Below the pieces are notes generated by a model. It did not search any database and was not told the DNA's origin. It saw only the letters and a list, made by a program, of their open reading frames with translations. Made by a program: the position numbers and the translations under genes. A stretch of DNA of 21,065 nt from Saccharofermentans sp. (lineage in GTDB: Bacteria > Bacillota_A > Clostridia > Saccharofermentanales > Saccharofermentanaceae), in assembly GCA_024695565.1 (NCBI GenBank), contig JAILHX010000099.1, positions 1 to 21,065 of the forward strand, written 5' to 3'. Within the stretch, counting starts at the first letter, position 1. Each line of letters starts with the position of its first letter. Of the stretch, positions 1 through 7,672 are shown piece after piece.

Positions 1-273
1 CTTACGAATAACGTCGATGTGATCGATCTTGGGTGAGTTAACAGGGAGAATTCTCTCTACGCCGATACCATAAGATACACGGCGGATTGTGATTGTCTCT
101 GAAAGGCCCTGGCCTTTTCTTGCGATGACATAGCCTTCGAATACCTGAATACGCTCCTTAGCGCCTTCCTTGATGAGAAGGTGAGCCTTTACGAAGTCTC
201 CGACTTCAACTTCAGGATACTGGTTGCGAATATTCTCGCTCTCGATGACTTTTACTAAATCCATATTGTTCAT
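1..273 (-). CDS. rplS: 50S ribosomal protein L19, 3' end outside window
   Basis: Large-subunit ribosomal protein L19, which lies at the 30S-50S interface. The 91 visible residues carry the L19 core: an EVGDFVKAH strand, [18 protein letters not shown], and then [25 protein letters not shown], all typical of the family. The remaining C-terminal quarter (about 25 residues) lies beyond base 1. Two starts are possible: ATG at 273 (MNNMDLVKV), whose GAGAGG is only two bases away, and ATG at 264 (MDLVKVIE), which matches the usual L19 N-terminus better and has GAGG eleven bases upstream. It follows trmD by 67 bases, the normal order at the end of the ffh-rpsP-rimM-trmD-rplS cluster. Identity is certain; the start is open within three codons. 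Confidence 0.95.
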   Translation of the reverse strand, partial: MNNMDLVKVIESENIRNQYPEVEVGDFVKAHLLIKEGAKERIQVFEGYVIARKGQGLSETITIRRVSYGIGVERILPVNSPKIDHIDVIRK

Positions 274-340
274 TTCCTCTCTTTCCTGCAGATGTTCTTG
301 CCTGGATTTGGCAGAGGACCACCCTGATAACCCGAGAATT

Positions 341-1081
341 TTAGCACATGCCTCTTTCAAAGGCAAGCATTTTTGCCCAATCGCTCTCGGAAATGTCCAA
401 TTTATCAAGCATATCGGGTCTGTTGTGCCATGTATCGACCAAAGCGGCTATGCGGTTATACTCCGCGATAGCAGCATCGTTGCCATTCTTTAAGACCTCG
501 GGCACTTCCCTGTCATGCCATACCGGAGGCTTCGTATACTGCGGAGCCTCAAGGACTCCCGCGGTATGAGACTCGTTGGTATAGGCCTCCTCATTGGGAA
601 GAACGCCCGGGACTAAGCGGGCTACCGCATCGATAACGACGATCGCAGCTGTCTCACCGCCTGTTAAGACATAATCTCCGATAGATATCTCTTCATCGCA
701 TATCTCATCAATCACACGCGCATCTATTCCTTCGTAGTGACCGCATATGATGAGAAGATTCTCGTGCGAAGCAAGTTCATGTGCTTTTGCCTGATCGAAA
801 ACCTTTCCCTTCGGCGACATATAGACCGTGTGAGGCTTATTGCCTCCGCAGAGTTCAACCGCCTTTTCGAAGGCTCCGAAAACAGGTTCCGGACGGATCA
901 TCATGCCGGTACCGCCGCCGTAGATAGTGTCATCAACGCGGCCGTAGTTATTAGGTGCAAAATCTCTCATCTGGATGCATTCCAATGAGATGGCGCCCTT
1001 TGCGATGCCCCTTCCCGTAATGCTCGTATTGAGGTAAGAAGATACCTGCTCAGGAAATAATGTCGCTACGTAAAAGTTCAT
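341..1081 (-). CDS. trmD: tRNA (guanine-37-N1)-methyltransferase TrmD
   Basis: Essential SPOUT-class enzyme that uses S-adenosylmethionine to methylate G37 next to the anticodon, preventing +1 frameshifts. At 246 residues it is of usual length. Visible motifs are [14 protein letters not shown] (residues 55-68), the trefoil-knot SAM loops CGHYEGID (113-120) and [10 protein letters not shown] (134-143), and R155, which aligns with catalytic Arg154 of the E. coli enzyme. The position of E. coli catalytic Asp169 appears to be Glu (E170, in NESH), a conservative change. The start ATG overlaps the stop of the preceding TPM-like gene as ATGA. No Shine-Dalgarno sequence is seen in the 25 bases upstream (a Gln/Pro codon tract), so translation probably depends on reinitiation after the upstream gene. 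Confidence 0.96.
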   Translation of the reverse strand: MNFYVATLFPEQVSSYLNTSITGRGIAKGAISLECIQMRDFAPNNYGRVDDTIYGGGTGMMIRPEPVFGAFEKAVELCGGNKPHTVYMSPKGKVFDQAKAHELASHENLLIICGHYEGIDARVIDEICDEEISIGDYVLTGGETAAIVVIDAVARLVPGVLPNEEAYTNESHTAGVLEAPQYTKPPVWHDREVPEVLKNGNDAAIAEYNRIAALVDTWHNRPDMLDKLDISESDWAKMLAFERGMC

Positions 1082-2319
1082 GACTGGGGCGGCTGCTGGG
1101 GCTGAGACTGCTGCTGTTGACGCATTTGGAAAATGTCGCCGATAAATGCCTGGCCGGCCATATCGACACTCATTGCTGTTCCGCAGAACTGGCAGTAATC
1201 AACCGTTCCCTTCCGGATCTTATTTGCAGTAGCTCCGCAGTTAGGACAAGTTACTGATACATATTCTTTCTCAATAGCATCGTTATACTGCTGCTGGTTA
1301 AATTCGATCTGTTTCTTATCCTTCTCTGCCTGCATCTGGACTGCTTCAGCCTGAGCCTGCTTAGCCTTCTGCTTTGCAACAGCGACCTTACGTCTCTTGA
1401 TGATGGAAGCTACGATGCAGATGCCGATTACGACAACAATGGCAACGACAATGATCGTGCAGATCTGCTTCCATGACAGCTGCTTTGTCATTATCCTGGT
1501 TCCTGCCTGCATGAACGCACTCTCGAAGAACTCGCCTTCATTGCAGTCGTCTGTGTAATGGTAATCGATGCAGTCGAGCAGGATCTCTTTTGCCTGATCG
1601 TCCATGACCTGTGTCTCGGCATCGTAACCCGGAGTTACCGTGCAGATGTAGTTGCCTGAACTGTCAGGATACTCGCGGAAGATAACCAGAAGGTGGCCTT
1701 CGTCTTTGCCGAAGAGTTCCTTATATTTCTCTTCAGCTAACTCTTCCAGGCTGCCTTCAGACTTATAATCCTTTCCTTCTTCACCCATGATCCAAAGATA
1801 AGGCTGAACACCGGTCTCCTGATAGAAAGACTTGAGTCCTACTTCGAGACTGAATTCCTCATCGGAATCGTCGATCCAAGTGCCCCAGTCATCCTGATAC
1901 CAGAAATCGACCTCATCGCATTTGGATGCAGGTAGCTTCTCTCTCTGGATAGTCGATCTCTCGACCGGGAGAAAATCGCCGTTTAAGATGCTCTGTACAC
2001 TGATATCCTCAAGATTAAGTTTGCCCTTCTTGATAAGCGTACTTGTAAAAGCAATACCTAACATGAAGATAAACAGCAGGAAGAACGTTACTACGCCGGC
2101 ACAGCCGCTGCTTCTTCTTCCGCCGCCGTAATACTCACCACCGTCATAGCGGCTGCCATACTTATGATTATAGTTATGGTTTCTGCTTGAGTGGTGTGAT
2201 GAAGAACCGGATGAATAGCTGCGTGAAGAGCTATACGATCTTCTTGATGAATGATGTGAATGACTGCTCGAATGATGTGAGCTGTGGTGGGAACCGCCAC
2301 CTCCGCCGCCTCTACCCAT
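1078..2319 (-). CDS. His/Ser-rich TPM-like membrane protein with C-terminal zinc ribbon
   Basis: A 413-residue membrane protein of unknown role. Residues 1-72 are low complexity: six consecutive glycines, then Ser/His/Arg/Tyr with eleven histidines before residue 53. A transmembrane segment follows at about 75-95. Residues 125-280 resemble the TPM/DUF477 fold (SLEVGLKSFYQETGVQPYLWIM, then DEGHLLVIF and YICTVTPGYDAE). A second transmembrane segment lies at about 284-307, followed by KRRK, a Gln/Ala/Lys-rich probable coiled coil (308-350), a zinc ribbon (CPNC 358-361, CQFC 376-379) and a Gln/Pro tail. The inside-positive rule puts both ends in the cytoplasm and the TPM domain outside. The ribosome site GGGAGG lies nine bases before the start. 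The gene overlaps trmD by four bases. The TPM assignment is from motif resemblance; function is unknown. Confidence 0.85.
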   Translation of the reverse strand: MGRGGGGGGSHHSSHHSSSHSHHSSRRSYSSSRSYSSGSSSHHSSRNHNYNHKYGSRYDGGEYYGGGRRSSGCAGVVTFFLLFIFMLGIAFTSTLIKKGKLNLEDISVQSILNGDFLPVERSTIQREKLPASKCDEVDFWYQDDWGTWIDDSDEEFSLEVGLKSFYQETGVQPYLWIMGEEGKDYKSEGSLEELAEEKYKELFGKDEGHLLVIFREYPDSSGNYICTVTPGYDAETQVMDDQAKEILLDCIDYHYTDDCNEGEFFESAFMQAGTRIMTKQLSWKQICTIIVVAIVVVIGICIVASIIKRRKVAVAKQKAKQAQAEAVQMQAEKDKKQIEFNQQQYNDAIEKEYVSVTCPNCGATANKIRKGTVDYCQFCGTAMSVDMAGQAFIGDIFQMRQQQQSQPQQPPQS

Positions 2320-2528
2320 AATTAAGTCCTCCCTTTTCCGCGCTGCGAAAACGCAACTTATTCCAAATTAGATAATATCATAAATCAATGAGATTTTCGA
2401 TTGATTCGTAAGACGCATGTAACTTGTTTGCCCGCCTTTTGCCGAACTTCTGATGCTGTTTGTTTTGGGAAGGAACTTAGACTTGAAAAAGTTCGAATCA
2501 ATTCATGGGGATGAAAGGAAACAAGAAC

Positions 2529-3431
2529 ATGAAAAAGAATAACTATCCGCATATTACCAAGGCAGGAGCAGCATTAGTATCTTCTGCCCTCCTGATATCA
2601 ATGACAGCCTGCGGCAACGCTTCGCAGGAGACATCAGAGTCTTCTTCAGAAACTACTACAGAAGCCGGCACAACCAATTCCGTTATACATGTAGATACCC
2701 AAAGCGGCGGTGACAACGGACCTATAGTACCTGAATCCGTTGTTGAAGCGCCTGATGCTGAAATGAATTCAAGTGATGTATACAGTTCTTATCTGACAGT
2801 ATTGGAGTCTCTTAAAGGACCTATAGAACTGTACAACTGGATGGATCTCGGAGGGGATGATTCCAACTGGCTGTTCCCTGCAGCCAATATACCCTGCGCT
2901 CTGGCTGACGTAACAGGAGACGGCATAGAAGAACTGATAGTCATGGAAGGCAAAGACGACGTTTCCGCCATGCTTGAAGTGTATACCTATGACGAATTGG
3001 CAGGGACAGCCGTAAACATTCTGACTGTTGATGATCTGAACCCTCAGATCAATGGCTGCAGAGGCGTGGCAGTAGCAGTTTCCAATAAGGGTAATCTTAT
3101 AATTATCGATACACCGAGAGATGAGAACGAATACAAGACTTTTATCGTTTATTTCTATGACGGCAGCGAGCTTATTCCGGATTACTCGGTAATCGACATC
3201 GTTGCGTTTGACAACGAAGGAACCGAATTCTATCACCAATACAGAATAAACGATGAAGGCGTTACCGAAGCTGAGTACAATGATGCGAAAAGCAGCGTAA
3301 TAAACTCCATTGATACGGTATTACAGTACGCAATGGTTTTCGATGAGATGACCCAGAAAAAGTTAGCGGGTATGTATTCAGTTGCAATGAGTTACGATGA
3401 TATGCACGAACAACTGAGCGGACTTATCTGA
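2529..3431 (+). CDS. Putative lipoprotein with FG-GAP-like motif
   Basis: A 300-residue secreted lipoprotein of unknown function. The signal peptide MKKNNYPHITKAG is followed by a hydrophobic stretch and the lipobox MTAC, giving lipid-modified Cys28. A Ser/Thr/Glu-rich linker runs to about residue 55. The folded part contains ADVTGDGIEELIV, like the calcium-binding FG-GAP/EF-type loop common in clostridial lipoproteins. I chose ATG 2529 because AAAGGA lies nine bases upstream and the basic signal-peptide start fits; in-frame ATGs at 2505 and 2511 lack a ribosome site. The gene runs against its neighbours: it is divergent from the TPM-like gene (209-base gap) and its stop lies only three bases from the rimM stop. 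No clear promoter or terminator is visible. Confidence 0.85.
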   Translation: MKKNNYPHITKAGAALVSSALLISMTACGNASQETSESSSETTTEAGTTNSVIHVDTQSGGDNGPIVPESVVEAPDAEMNSSDVYSSYLTVLESLKGPIELYNWMDLGGDDSNWLFPAANIPCALADVTGDGIEELIVMEGKDDVSAMLEVYTYDELAGTAVNILTVDDLNPQINGCRGVAVAVSNKGNLIIIDTPRDENEYKTFIVYFYDGSELIPDYSVIDIVAFDNEGTEFYHQYRINDEGVTEAEYNDAKSSVINSIDTVLQYAMVFDEMTQKKLAGMYSVAMSYDDMHEQLSGLI

Positions 3432-3434
3432 TAA

Positions 3435-3962
3435 TTACTCGTAGAGCTCGTAGAGACCTTCAGGCATCCTGCACTTGATGTAGCCGCCTTCGATGTTGAC
3501 TTCGTAGCAATAGACCTTAACGAACGGGATCATGAGATTCTTGCTCTTGCCGTCACGCTTGACCTCAAGCGTGAACTGTGCACCCGTCTCAAAGCAGTCG
3601 ATAACGGTGCCGAGATCTCCCTTCTCGTCGTCAATGAGAGTAAGACCTTTGAGGTCTGCAATAAAATAATGTCCCTCTTTGAGCTTAACGGCATTTTCTC
3701 TCGTTACGGCAATGAATCTGCCGCGCAAAAGTTCAGCCTTGTCGCGATCCGGGACACCTTCGAATTTAACAAGAACGTTTCCCCTGTCCATTCTTGCGGA
3801 TGAGCATGTTATAGCTTCGGGCTTCTCGAATTTCTGCCCGCATAAAAAGCAATCCTTAAGCTTAAGGAAACGGCGCGGGTCGTCCGTTAAGGGGTAAACC
3901 TTAAGTTCCCCACGGACGCCGTGCGCGCCGGTAATCTTTCCAATAATGATGAGATCTTCCAA
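3435..3962 (-). CDS. rimM: Ribosome maturation factor RimM
   Basis: 16S rRNA processing factor that binds ribosomal protein S19 during 30S head assembly. The 175-residue length is normal. The N-terminal RimM barrel starts with IIIGKITGAHGVRGELKVYP (residues 5-24), and VLVKFEGVPDRDKAELLRG is typical of the middle of the domain. The C-terminal PRC-barrel (about 95-175) begins with HYFIADLKGL and includes MIPFVKVYCYEVN. Its start lies five bases beyond the khpA stop, so the two are co-transcribed. Its stop almost abuts the stop of the opposing lipoprotein gene, with no hairpin terminator between them, so transcripts of the two strands probably overlap. Confidence 0.96.
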   Translation of the reverse strand: MEDLIIIGKITGAHGVRGELKVYPLTDDPRRFLKLKDCFLCGQKFEKPEAITCSSARMDRGNVLVKFEGVPDRDKAELLRGRFIAVTRENAVKLKEGHYFIADLKGLTLIDDEKGDLGTVIDCFETGAQFTLEVKRDGKSKNLMIPFVKVYCYEVNIEGGYIKCRMPEGLYELYE

Positions 3963-3967
3963 AAGAA

Positions 3968-4198
3968 TCAGCCTACTATATCGACGATAACTCTCTTACC
4001 TTCTTTGAGGTACTTAGCCTTCATTATCGAACGGATAGCCTGAGCTCTCTTACCGTTCTTGCCGATAATCTTTCCTGTATCTTCGGGAGCAACGGACAGC
4101 TCGAAAACAACAGTGTTTCCACGCTCTGTCTTCTTTACGTTTACCTCATCGGGATTACTAACTAATTCCCTGGCGATATAAACCAATAAATCGTCCAT
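3968..4198 (-). CDS. khpA: KH-domain RNA-binding protein KhpA (YlqC family)
   Basis: Small RNA-binding protein consisting of one KH domain, 76 residues, the family's usual size. The RNA-binding GxxG loop is GKNG at residues 46-49, inside GKIIGKNGKRAQAIRSI. In other Firmicutes KhpA pairs with KhpB and affects cell division and small-RNA function; its place between rpsP and rimM is the conserved one. A strong ribosome site, AAGGAG, lies upstream of the ATG. The gene starts 49 bases after the rpsP stop and ends five bases before rimM. Confidence 0.95.
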   Translation of the reverse strand: MDDLLVYIARELVSNPDEVNVKKTERGNTVVFELSVAPEDTGKIIGKNGKRAQAIRSIMKAKYLKEGKRVIVDIVG

Positions 4199-4247
4199 AT
4201 AAAGCTCTCCTTCCTATTATTCTAGTAGTGCTTACAACTGAATCAGA

Positions 4248-4490
4248 TCAGATGATGCCCTGCTTCTTAAGAAGAGACTTTACTGTAGGAGTGGGCTGAG
4301 CGCCGTTTGAGATCCACTTCTTAGCTGCTTCGCCGTCGATCTTAACGCTGTCTGTTTCCTTCATGGGATCATAGTAACCGATCTCCTCGATGAAGCGGCC
4401 GTCTCTAGGATATCTGGCGTCAGCAACAACTACACGATAGAAAGGTGCCTTCTTCTTACCCATTCTTCTTAAACGAATCTTTACTGCCAT
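4248..4490 (-). CDS. rpsP: 30S ribosomal protein S16
   Basis: Small-subunit ribosomal protein S16, needed early in 30S assembly. The 80 residues begin [20 protein letters not shown], the diagnostic S16 N-terminus, and continue with [21 protein letters not shown] set the start at ATG 4490 because GGAGG is placed eight bases upstream; an in-frame TTG at 4505 overlaps that ribosome site and is rejected. The 57-base gap from ffh is very A/T-rich and shows no clear terminator, so read-through from ffh is likely. Confidence 0.97.
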   Translation of the reverse strand: MAVKIRLRRMGKKKAPFYRVVVADARYPRDGRFIEEIGYYDPMKETDSVKIDGEAAKKWISNGAQPTPTVKSLLKKQGII

Positions 4491-4563
4491 TTTTGTTTCC
4501 TCCAAAAAAATATTTTTTGTTTTTCTTTTTATAATCTACGCCATAGTAATGACGGGATTGACT

Positions 4564-6096
4564 TTATCTTCTGCCCTTGCGCTTTTTCTTCCTGTCGCGC
4601 CTTCCTGTGGGAACGAACGGTGTATCAGAATAATCTTCCTTCGGAGCTGAGAGACTTCCCAGGCCCTGAGGGAATCCCGAGCCCATGCCGGACATGCCGC
4701 CCATGCCTCCCATTCCCATATTGCCCATGCCGCCCATGTTGCCCTTAAGGCCCATCTTGGCTGCCTGCTTTGCAAATCCCTTGGGCATCTTGAATCCGCC
4801 CTTGCCGTTAGAGAACTGCTTCATGATCTTTGCAGTCTGCTCATACTGGGAGATAAGCTTATTAACGTCTGAGACCTGAACGCCTGCGCCTGCAGCGATC
4901 CTCTTCCTTCTGCTGGCATTGAGGATCGAAGGTGATCTTCTCTCCTTCTTTGTCATGGAAGTTATGATTGCCATCTGTCTGTCGACGATCTTGTCATCCA
5001 AGTCTTCCTCGTTGACCTTGCCTGCAGCGCCGGGCATCATGCCGACCAGGTCCTTCAATGAGCCCATCTTCTTCATCTGTTCAAACTGTGAATAGAGGTC
5101 ATCGAGGTTAAAGCTGCCTGCGCTCATGCGCTCCATGGCCTTAAGTGCTTCTTCCTCGTCGATCGTCTGCTGGGCCTTCTCGATAAGGCTTACGACGTCA
5201 CCCATTCCGAGGATCCTGTCAGCCATACGCTGGGGGTAGAATCTCTCGATGGCGTCAACCTTCTCGCCTGTACAGATGTATTTAATAGGCTTACTTGTAA
5301 GTTTTCTGATTGATAAAGCAGCACCGCCTCTGGCATCACCGTCGAGCTTTGTCATGATGAAGCCGTCCATGCCGATGTTCTGCTCAAAGAGCTGTGCTAC
5401 GTTAACGGCTTCCTGACCGATCATGGCATCGACTACGAGGAGCTTCTCCGTAGGATTGACTGCATCAGCAATGTCATGGAGCTCCTGCATGAGTTCTTCG
5501 TCTGCTACCGTACGGCCTGCAGTATCGATGATGAGGTAATTGCAGAGCATGTATCTTGCCTTGCCCTCACCGTCCTTGGCGATCTTAACCGCATCCTTCT
5601 CTTCAGGATCGATATAGCAGTCAACTCCGACTGCATCACTTAATACCTTGAGCTGCTGGGCAGCTGCTGGTCTGTGGACGTCAACGGATACTACCATCGG
5701 CTTCTTGCCGTTCTCCTTGAGGAGCTTGGCAAGCTTTGCAGCCGTTGTGGTCTTACCTGCACCCTGAAGACCGTAAAGGATGATTATATTAAAACCTGAA
5801 TCTGAAACGTTGAGTTTGTCTTCGCCTTCTTCGCCGCCGAGGAGCTCTGTGAGAGAGTCTCTTACGATCTTTACGATCTGCTGTCCCGGTGTGAAAGACT
5901 GCTGAACATCAGCACCTCTGCACTTCTCGGTCATGTCAGCGACGAATTCCTTAACTACGCTGTAGTTAACGTCAGCTTCCAGAAGAGCCATGCGGATCTC
6001 ACGCATCATCTCCTTGAGGTCGCTCTCACTGACGCGTGCCTTGCCGCGCATCTTGGAAGTTATATTCTGAAGCTTTTGCGATAAGCTCTCAAACAT
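4564..6096 (-). CDS. ffh: Signal recognition particle GTPase Ffh
   Basis: SRP54 homologue: binds signal sequences at the ribosome together with SRP RNA and delivers nascent chains to FtsY at the membrane. Order: N domain (1-100), G domain with P-loop GLQGAGKTT (109-117), DVHRPAAAQQL (139-149), DTAGR (191-195) and TKLDGDARGG (249-258), then the M domain (about 325-445). The SRP-RNA contact is SRRKRIAAGAG (395-405); most homologues have GSG where this has GAG. The protein is 510 residues, longer than the usual 440-460, because of a Gly/Met-rich tail (about 450-475), a linker and a very basic end (GRRDRKKKRKGRR). It lies five bases after ylxM. Confidence 0.97.
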   Translation of the reverse strand: MFESLSQKLQNITSKMRGKARVSESDLKEMMREIRMALLEADVNYSVVKEFVADMTEKCRGADVQQSFTPGQQIVKIVRDSLTELLGGEEGEDKLNVSDSGFNIIILYGLQGAGKTTTAAKLAKLLKENGKKPMVVSVDVHRPAAAQQLKVLSDAVGVDCYIDPEEKDAVKIAKDGEGKARYMLCNYLIIDTAGRTVADEELMQELHDIADAVNPTEKLLVVDAMIGQEAVNVAQLFEQNIGMDGFIMTKLDGDARGGAALSIRKLTSKPIKYICTGEKVDAIERFYPQRMADRILGMGDVVSLIEKAQQTIDEEEALKAMERMSAGSFNLDDLYSQFEQMKKMGSLKDLVGMMPGAAGKVNEEDLDDKIVDRQMAIITSMTKKERRSPSILNASRRKRIAAGAGVQVSDVNKLISQYEQTAKIMKQFSNGKGGFKMPKGFAKQAAKMGLKGNMGGMGNMGMGGMGGMSGMGSGFPQGLGSLSAPKEDYSDTPFVPTGRRDRKKKRKGRR

Positions 6097-6101
6097 CGCT
6101 G

Positions 6102-6428
6102 TTACATTTCCTCTATTAATTCTTCAAGCTCTTTTGCAGCTTTGTCGGTATCACCGTTCTTAATATGCGTCAGAGCCGTTTTTGCTTTTGCCTGCTGCAT
6201 CTCGAAAAGTTTCAGAAGACCTAACTTCTCTTCGTACTCCTCGAGCTGTTTTTCCGCCCTCTTGACCGTGTCATGAACTCCCTGTCTCGAGATACCCTCT
6301 GCTTCGGCGATCTCTGCCAACGTAAGATCATCGTTATAGTAACTCTCACAGGTGCGCCTCATCTTGGGCGTGAGAAGATTGCCGTAGAAATCAAGCAAAA
6401 GGTCTGTTCTTACTGACTTTTCACGCAT
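6102..6428 (-). CDS. ylxM: YlxM/p13-like helix-turn-helix protein
   Basis: Small DNA-binding-like protein that precedes ffh in many Firmicutes and is thought to act with the SRP pathway. It has 108 residues from the chosen start. LLLDFYGNLLTPKMRRTCESYY is the family signature; a sigma-like helix-turn-helix follows (LTLAEIAEAEGISRQGVHDTVKR), then an acidic C-terminal helix. ATG 6428 is preferred: GGGGAGG lies eleven bases upstream and the N-terminus (MREKSVRTDLLLDFY) matches relatives. An in-frame GTG at 6461 would lie upstream of the predicted transcription start. It heads the operon and probably shares its transcript with ffh. Confidence 0.9.
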   Translation of the reverse strand: MREKSVRTDLLLDFYGNLLTPKMRRTCESYYNDDLTLAEIAEAEGISRQGVHDTVKRAEKQLEEYEEKLGLLKLFEMQQAKAKTALTHIKNGDTDKAAKELEELIEEM

Positions 6429-6461
6429 TTTAAGGCAAGCCTCCCCTATTTCAGCCTGCAC

Positions 6462-6490
6462 ATAATAACAAAGGTTAGAGGGAGTGTCAA
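6462..6490 (-). promoter_or_regulatory. SigA-type promoter of the ylxM-ffh operon
   Basis: On the minus strand TTGACA (6490-6485) is followed after 17 bases by TATTAT (6467-6462). Predicted transcription starts near 6455, giving a leader of about 27 bases before the ylxM ATG at 6428. The -35 box is perfect, the -10 box has one mismatch, and spacing is ideal. Confidence 0.85.
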
Positions 6491-6556
6491 GTATTTTTAC
6501 TTGTCAGTCTTTGTCTGCTCGAAAATTATTTCACAAATGATTTTTCATAATCCCTA

Positions 6557-6585
6557 TTGACATGGTGGACTTTTCGTAAGATAAT
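6557..6585 (+). promoter_or_regulatory. SigA-type promoter of the ohrR-gpx operon
   Basis: TTGACA (6557-6562), a 17-base spacer and GATAAT (6580-6585). The expected start is near 6592, directly beside the palindromic operator at 6594-6608, so a bound repressor would block initiation or early elongation. Confidence 0.85.
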
Positions 6586-6593
6586 CACTTTGA

Positions 6594-6608
6594 CACAAGT
6601 AAATTGTG
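6594..6608. promoter_or_regulatory. Probable OhrR operator
   Basis: CACAAGTAAATTGTG: arms CACAA/TTGTG around a five-base centre, with flanking TTTG on the left and CAAA on the right extending the symmetry if one base is skipped. It resembles the OhrR site of Bacillus subtilis (TACAATT-AATTGTA type). Its place just after the -10 box, 36 bases before the ohrR start, implies autorepression of the operon. Binding is inferred, not shown. Confidence 0.65.
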
Positions 6609-6644
6609 CAAAATCAATTTTCGAAAACTAAGAGATAAACGGAT

Positions 6645-7103
6645 ATGAAGAATTCAAAAAAGTACGAATCACTTAAGCTCTCAAACCAGGTATGTTTCCC
6701 GCTCTATGCGTGCTCGAAGGAACTTGTAAGCCAGTACACACCTTACCTCAAAAAGCTCGGACTCACCTACACCCAGTACATCGTCATGATGGTCATGTGG
6801 GAATCCGTAAGCATTTCTTCGAGAGATCTGGCTGCCAGGGTCCACTTGGATTACGGAACTCTTACTCCCGTTCTTAAAAAACTTGAAGCCACCGGATACA
6901 TCACGAGGAAAAGAGATCCTGAAGACGAGAGGCTCCTCATCCTGGGCTTGACTGACAAAGGCGAAGCAATTAAGGATGAAGCTCTCAAGATTCCTCCCTG
7001 CATCGCATCCTGCGTGGGACTTAATGAAGAAGAATTCAAGATGCTTTACATACTTACATATAAAGCATTGAACAATATGGAAAACGCAAAGTGCAAAAAC
7101 TAA
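6645..7103 (+). CDS. ohrR: OhrR-type MarR-family organic peroxide sensor
   Basis: Dimeric winged-helix repressor, 152 residues. The N-terminus LKLSNQVCFPLYACSKEL matches OhrR, placing the peroxide-reactive cysteine at C17; Y31 and Y42 match Tyr29 and Tyr40 of B. subtilis OhrR, which hold the reduced thiolate. The DNA-binding part includes SSRDLAARVHLDYGTLTPVLKKLE and the wing RKRDPEDER. Extra cysteines at C23, C119, C123 and C150 are present; C119 or C123 sits about where two-Cys OhrR proteins carry their second cysteine. The ribosome site is weak. It leads an operon with two peroxidases, and its own promoter carries a matching palindrome. The ohrR name rests on these residues rather than on a neighbouring ohr gene, which is absent. 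Confidence 0.88.
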   Translation: MKNSKKYESLKLSNQVCFPLYACSKELVSQYTPYLKKLGLTYTQYIVMMVMWESVSISSRDLAARVHLDYGTLTPVLKKLEATGYITRKRDPEDERLLILGLTDKGEAIKDEALKIPPCIASCVGLNEEEFKMLYILTYKALNNMENAKCKN

Positions 7104-7120
7104 TAAAAAGGAGAACAGCT

Positions 7121-7660
7121 ATGATCTACGATTACGAAGTTACAACAGGAAAAGGTGAGACATTAAAGCTGTCGGAATTCAAAGGAAAAGTCATCCTTGT
7201 CGTTAACACGGCAACAGGCTGCGGCTTTACTCCTCAATATGAACCCATCGAGAAGCTTTACAAAGACTACCACGATCAGGGCCTCGAGATCCTTGATATC
7301 CCCTGCAACCAGTTCGGCGGCCAGGCTCCCGGAACCGATGATGAGATCCATGAGTTCTGCACTCTGCACTACAACACTACCTTCCCGCAGATGAAGAAGG
7401 CTGACGTTAACGGCGAGAACGAACTTCCCCTCTACACATATCTTAAGTCAGAAAAGGGCTTTGCAGGATTTGAAGAGCATGAATATAAGGCACTCCTCGA
7501 GAAGATGTTCTCAGACGCAGATCCCGACTGGGACAAGAAGCCCGACATCAAGTGGAACTTCACAAAGTTCGTCATCGACCGTGAAGGAAATGTGGTAGCA
7601 AGATTCGAACCTACAAGCGACATGAAGAATGTCGAGGAATGCATAAAAGCACTTTTATAA
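7121..7660 (+). CDS. Glutathione peroxidase family, thioredoxin-dependent type (first copy)
   Basis: Reduces hydrogen peroxide or organic hydroperoxides in the cytoplasm. It is 179 residues long. The peroxidatic residue is cysteine C34 (NTATGCGFT) rather than selenocysteine; Q68 (QFGGQAPG) and W145-N146 (KWNFTKF) complete the catalytic set. C80 (EFCTLHY) matches the resolving cysteine of yeast Gpx3-like enzymes, so thioredoxin rather than glutathione is the likely reductant. About 25 extra residues (111-141, rich in Glu/Asp/Lys) precede the WNF strand compared with the second copy. ATG 7121 has AAAAGGAG seven bases upstream; a GTG at 7091 overlapping ohrR is less likely. No signal peptide is seen. 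Confidence 0.92.
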   Translation: MIYDYEVTTGKGETLKLSEFKGKVILVVNTATGCGFTPQYEPIEKLYKDYHDQGLEILDIPCNQFGGQAPGTDDEIHEFCTLHYNTTFPQMKKADVNGENELPLYTYLKSEKGFAGFEEHEYKALLEKMFSDADPDWDKKPDIKWNFTKFVIDREGNVVARFEPTSDMKNVEECIKALL

Positions 7661-7672
7661 GGAAGCAGATTT

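Noticed and set aside
2320..2528. Promoters between the TPM-like and lipoprotein genes
   Set aside because: TATTAT- and TATGAT-like boxes exist on the minus strand but without a -35 at usable spacing; nothing convincing on the plus strand.
4491..4505. Longer rpsP start at TTG 4505
   Set aside because: It would begin within the ribosome binding site of ATG 4490 and adds residues absent from S16.
6429..6461. ylxM start at GTG 6461
   Set aside because: It lies upstream of the predicted transcription start and overlaps the Shine-Dalgarno sequence of ATG 6428.
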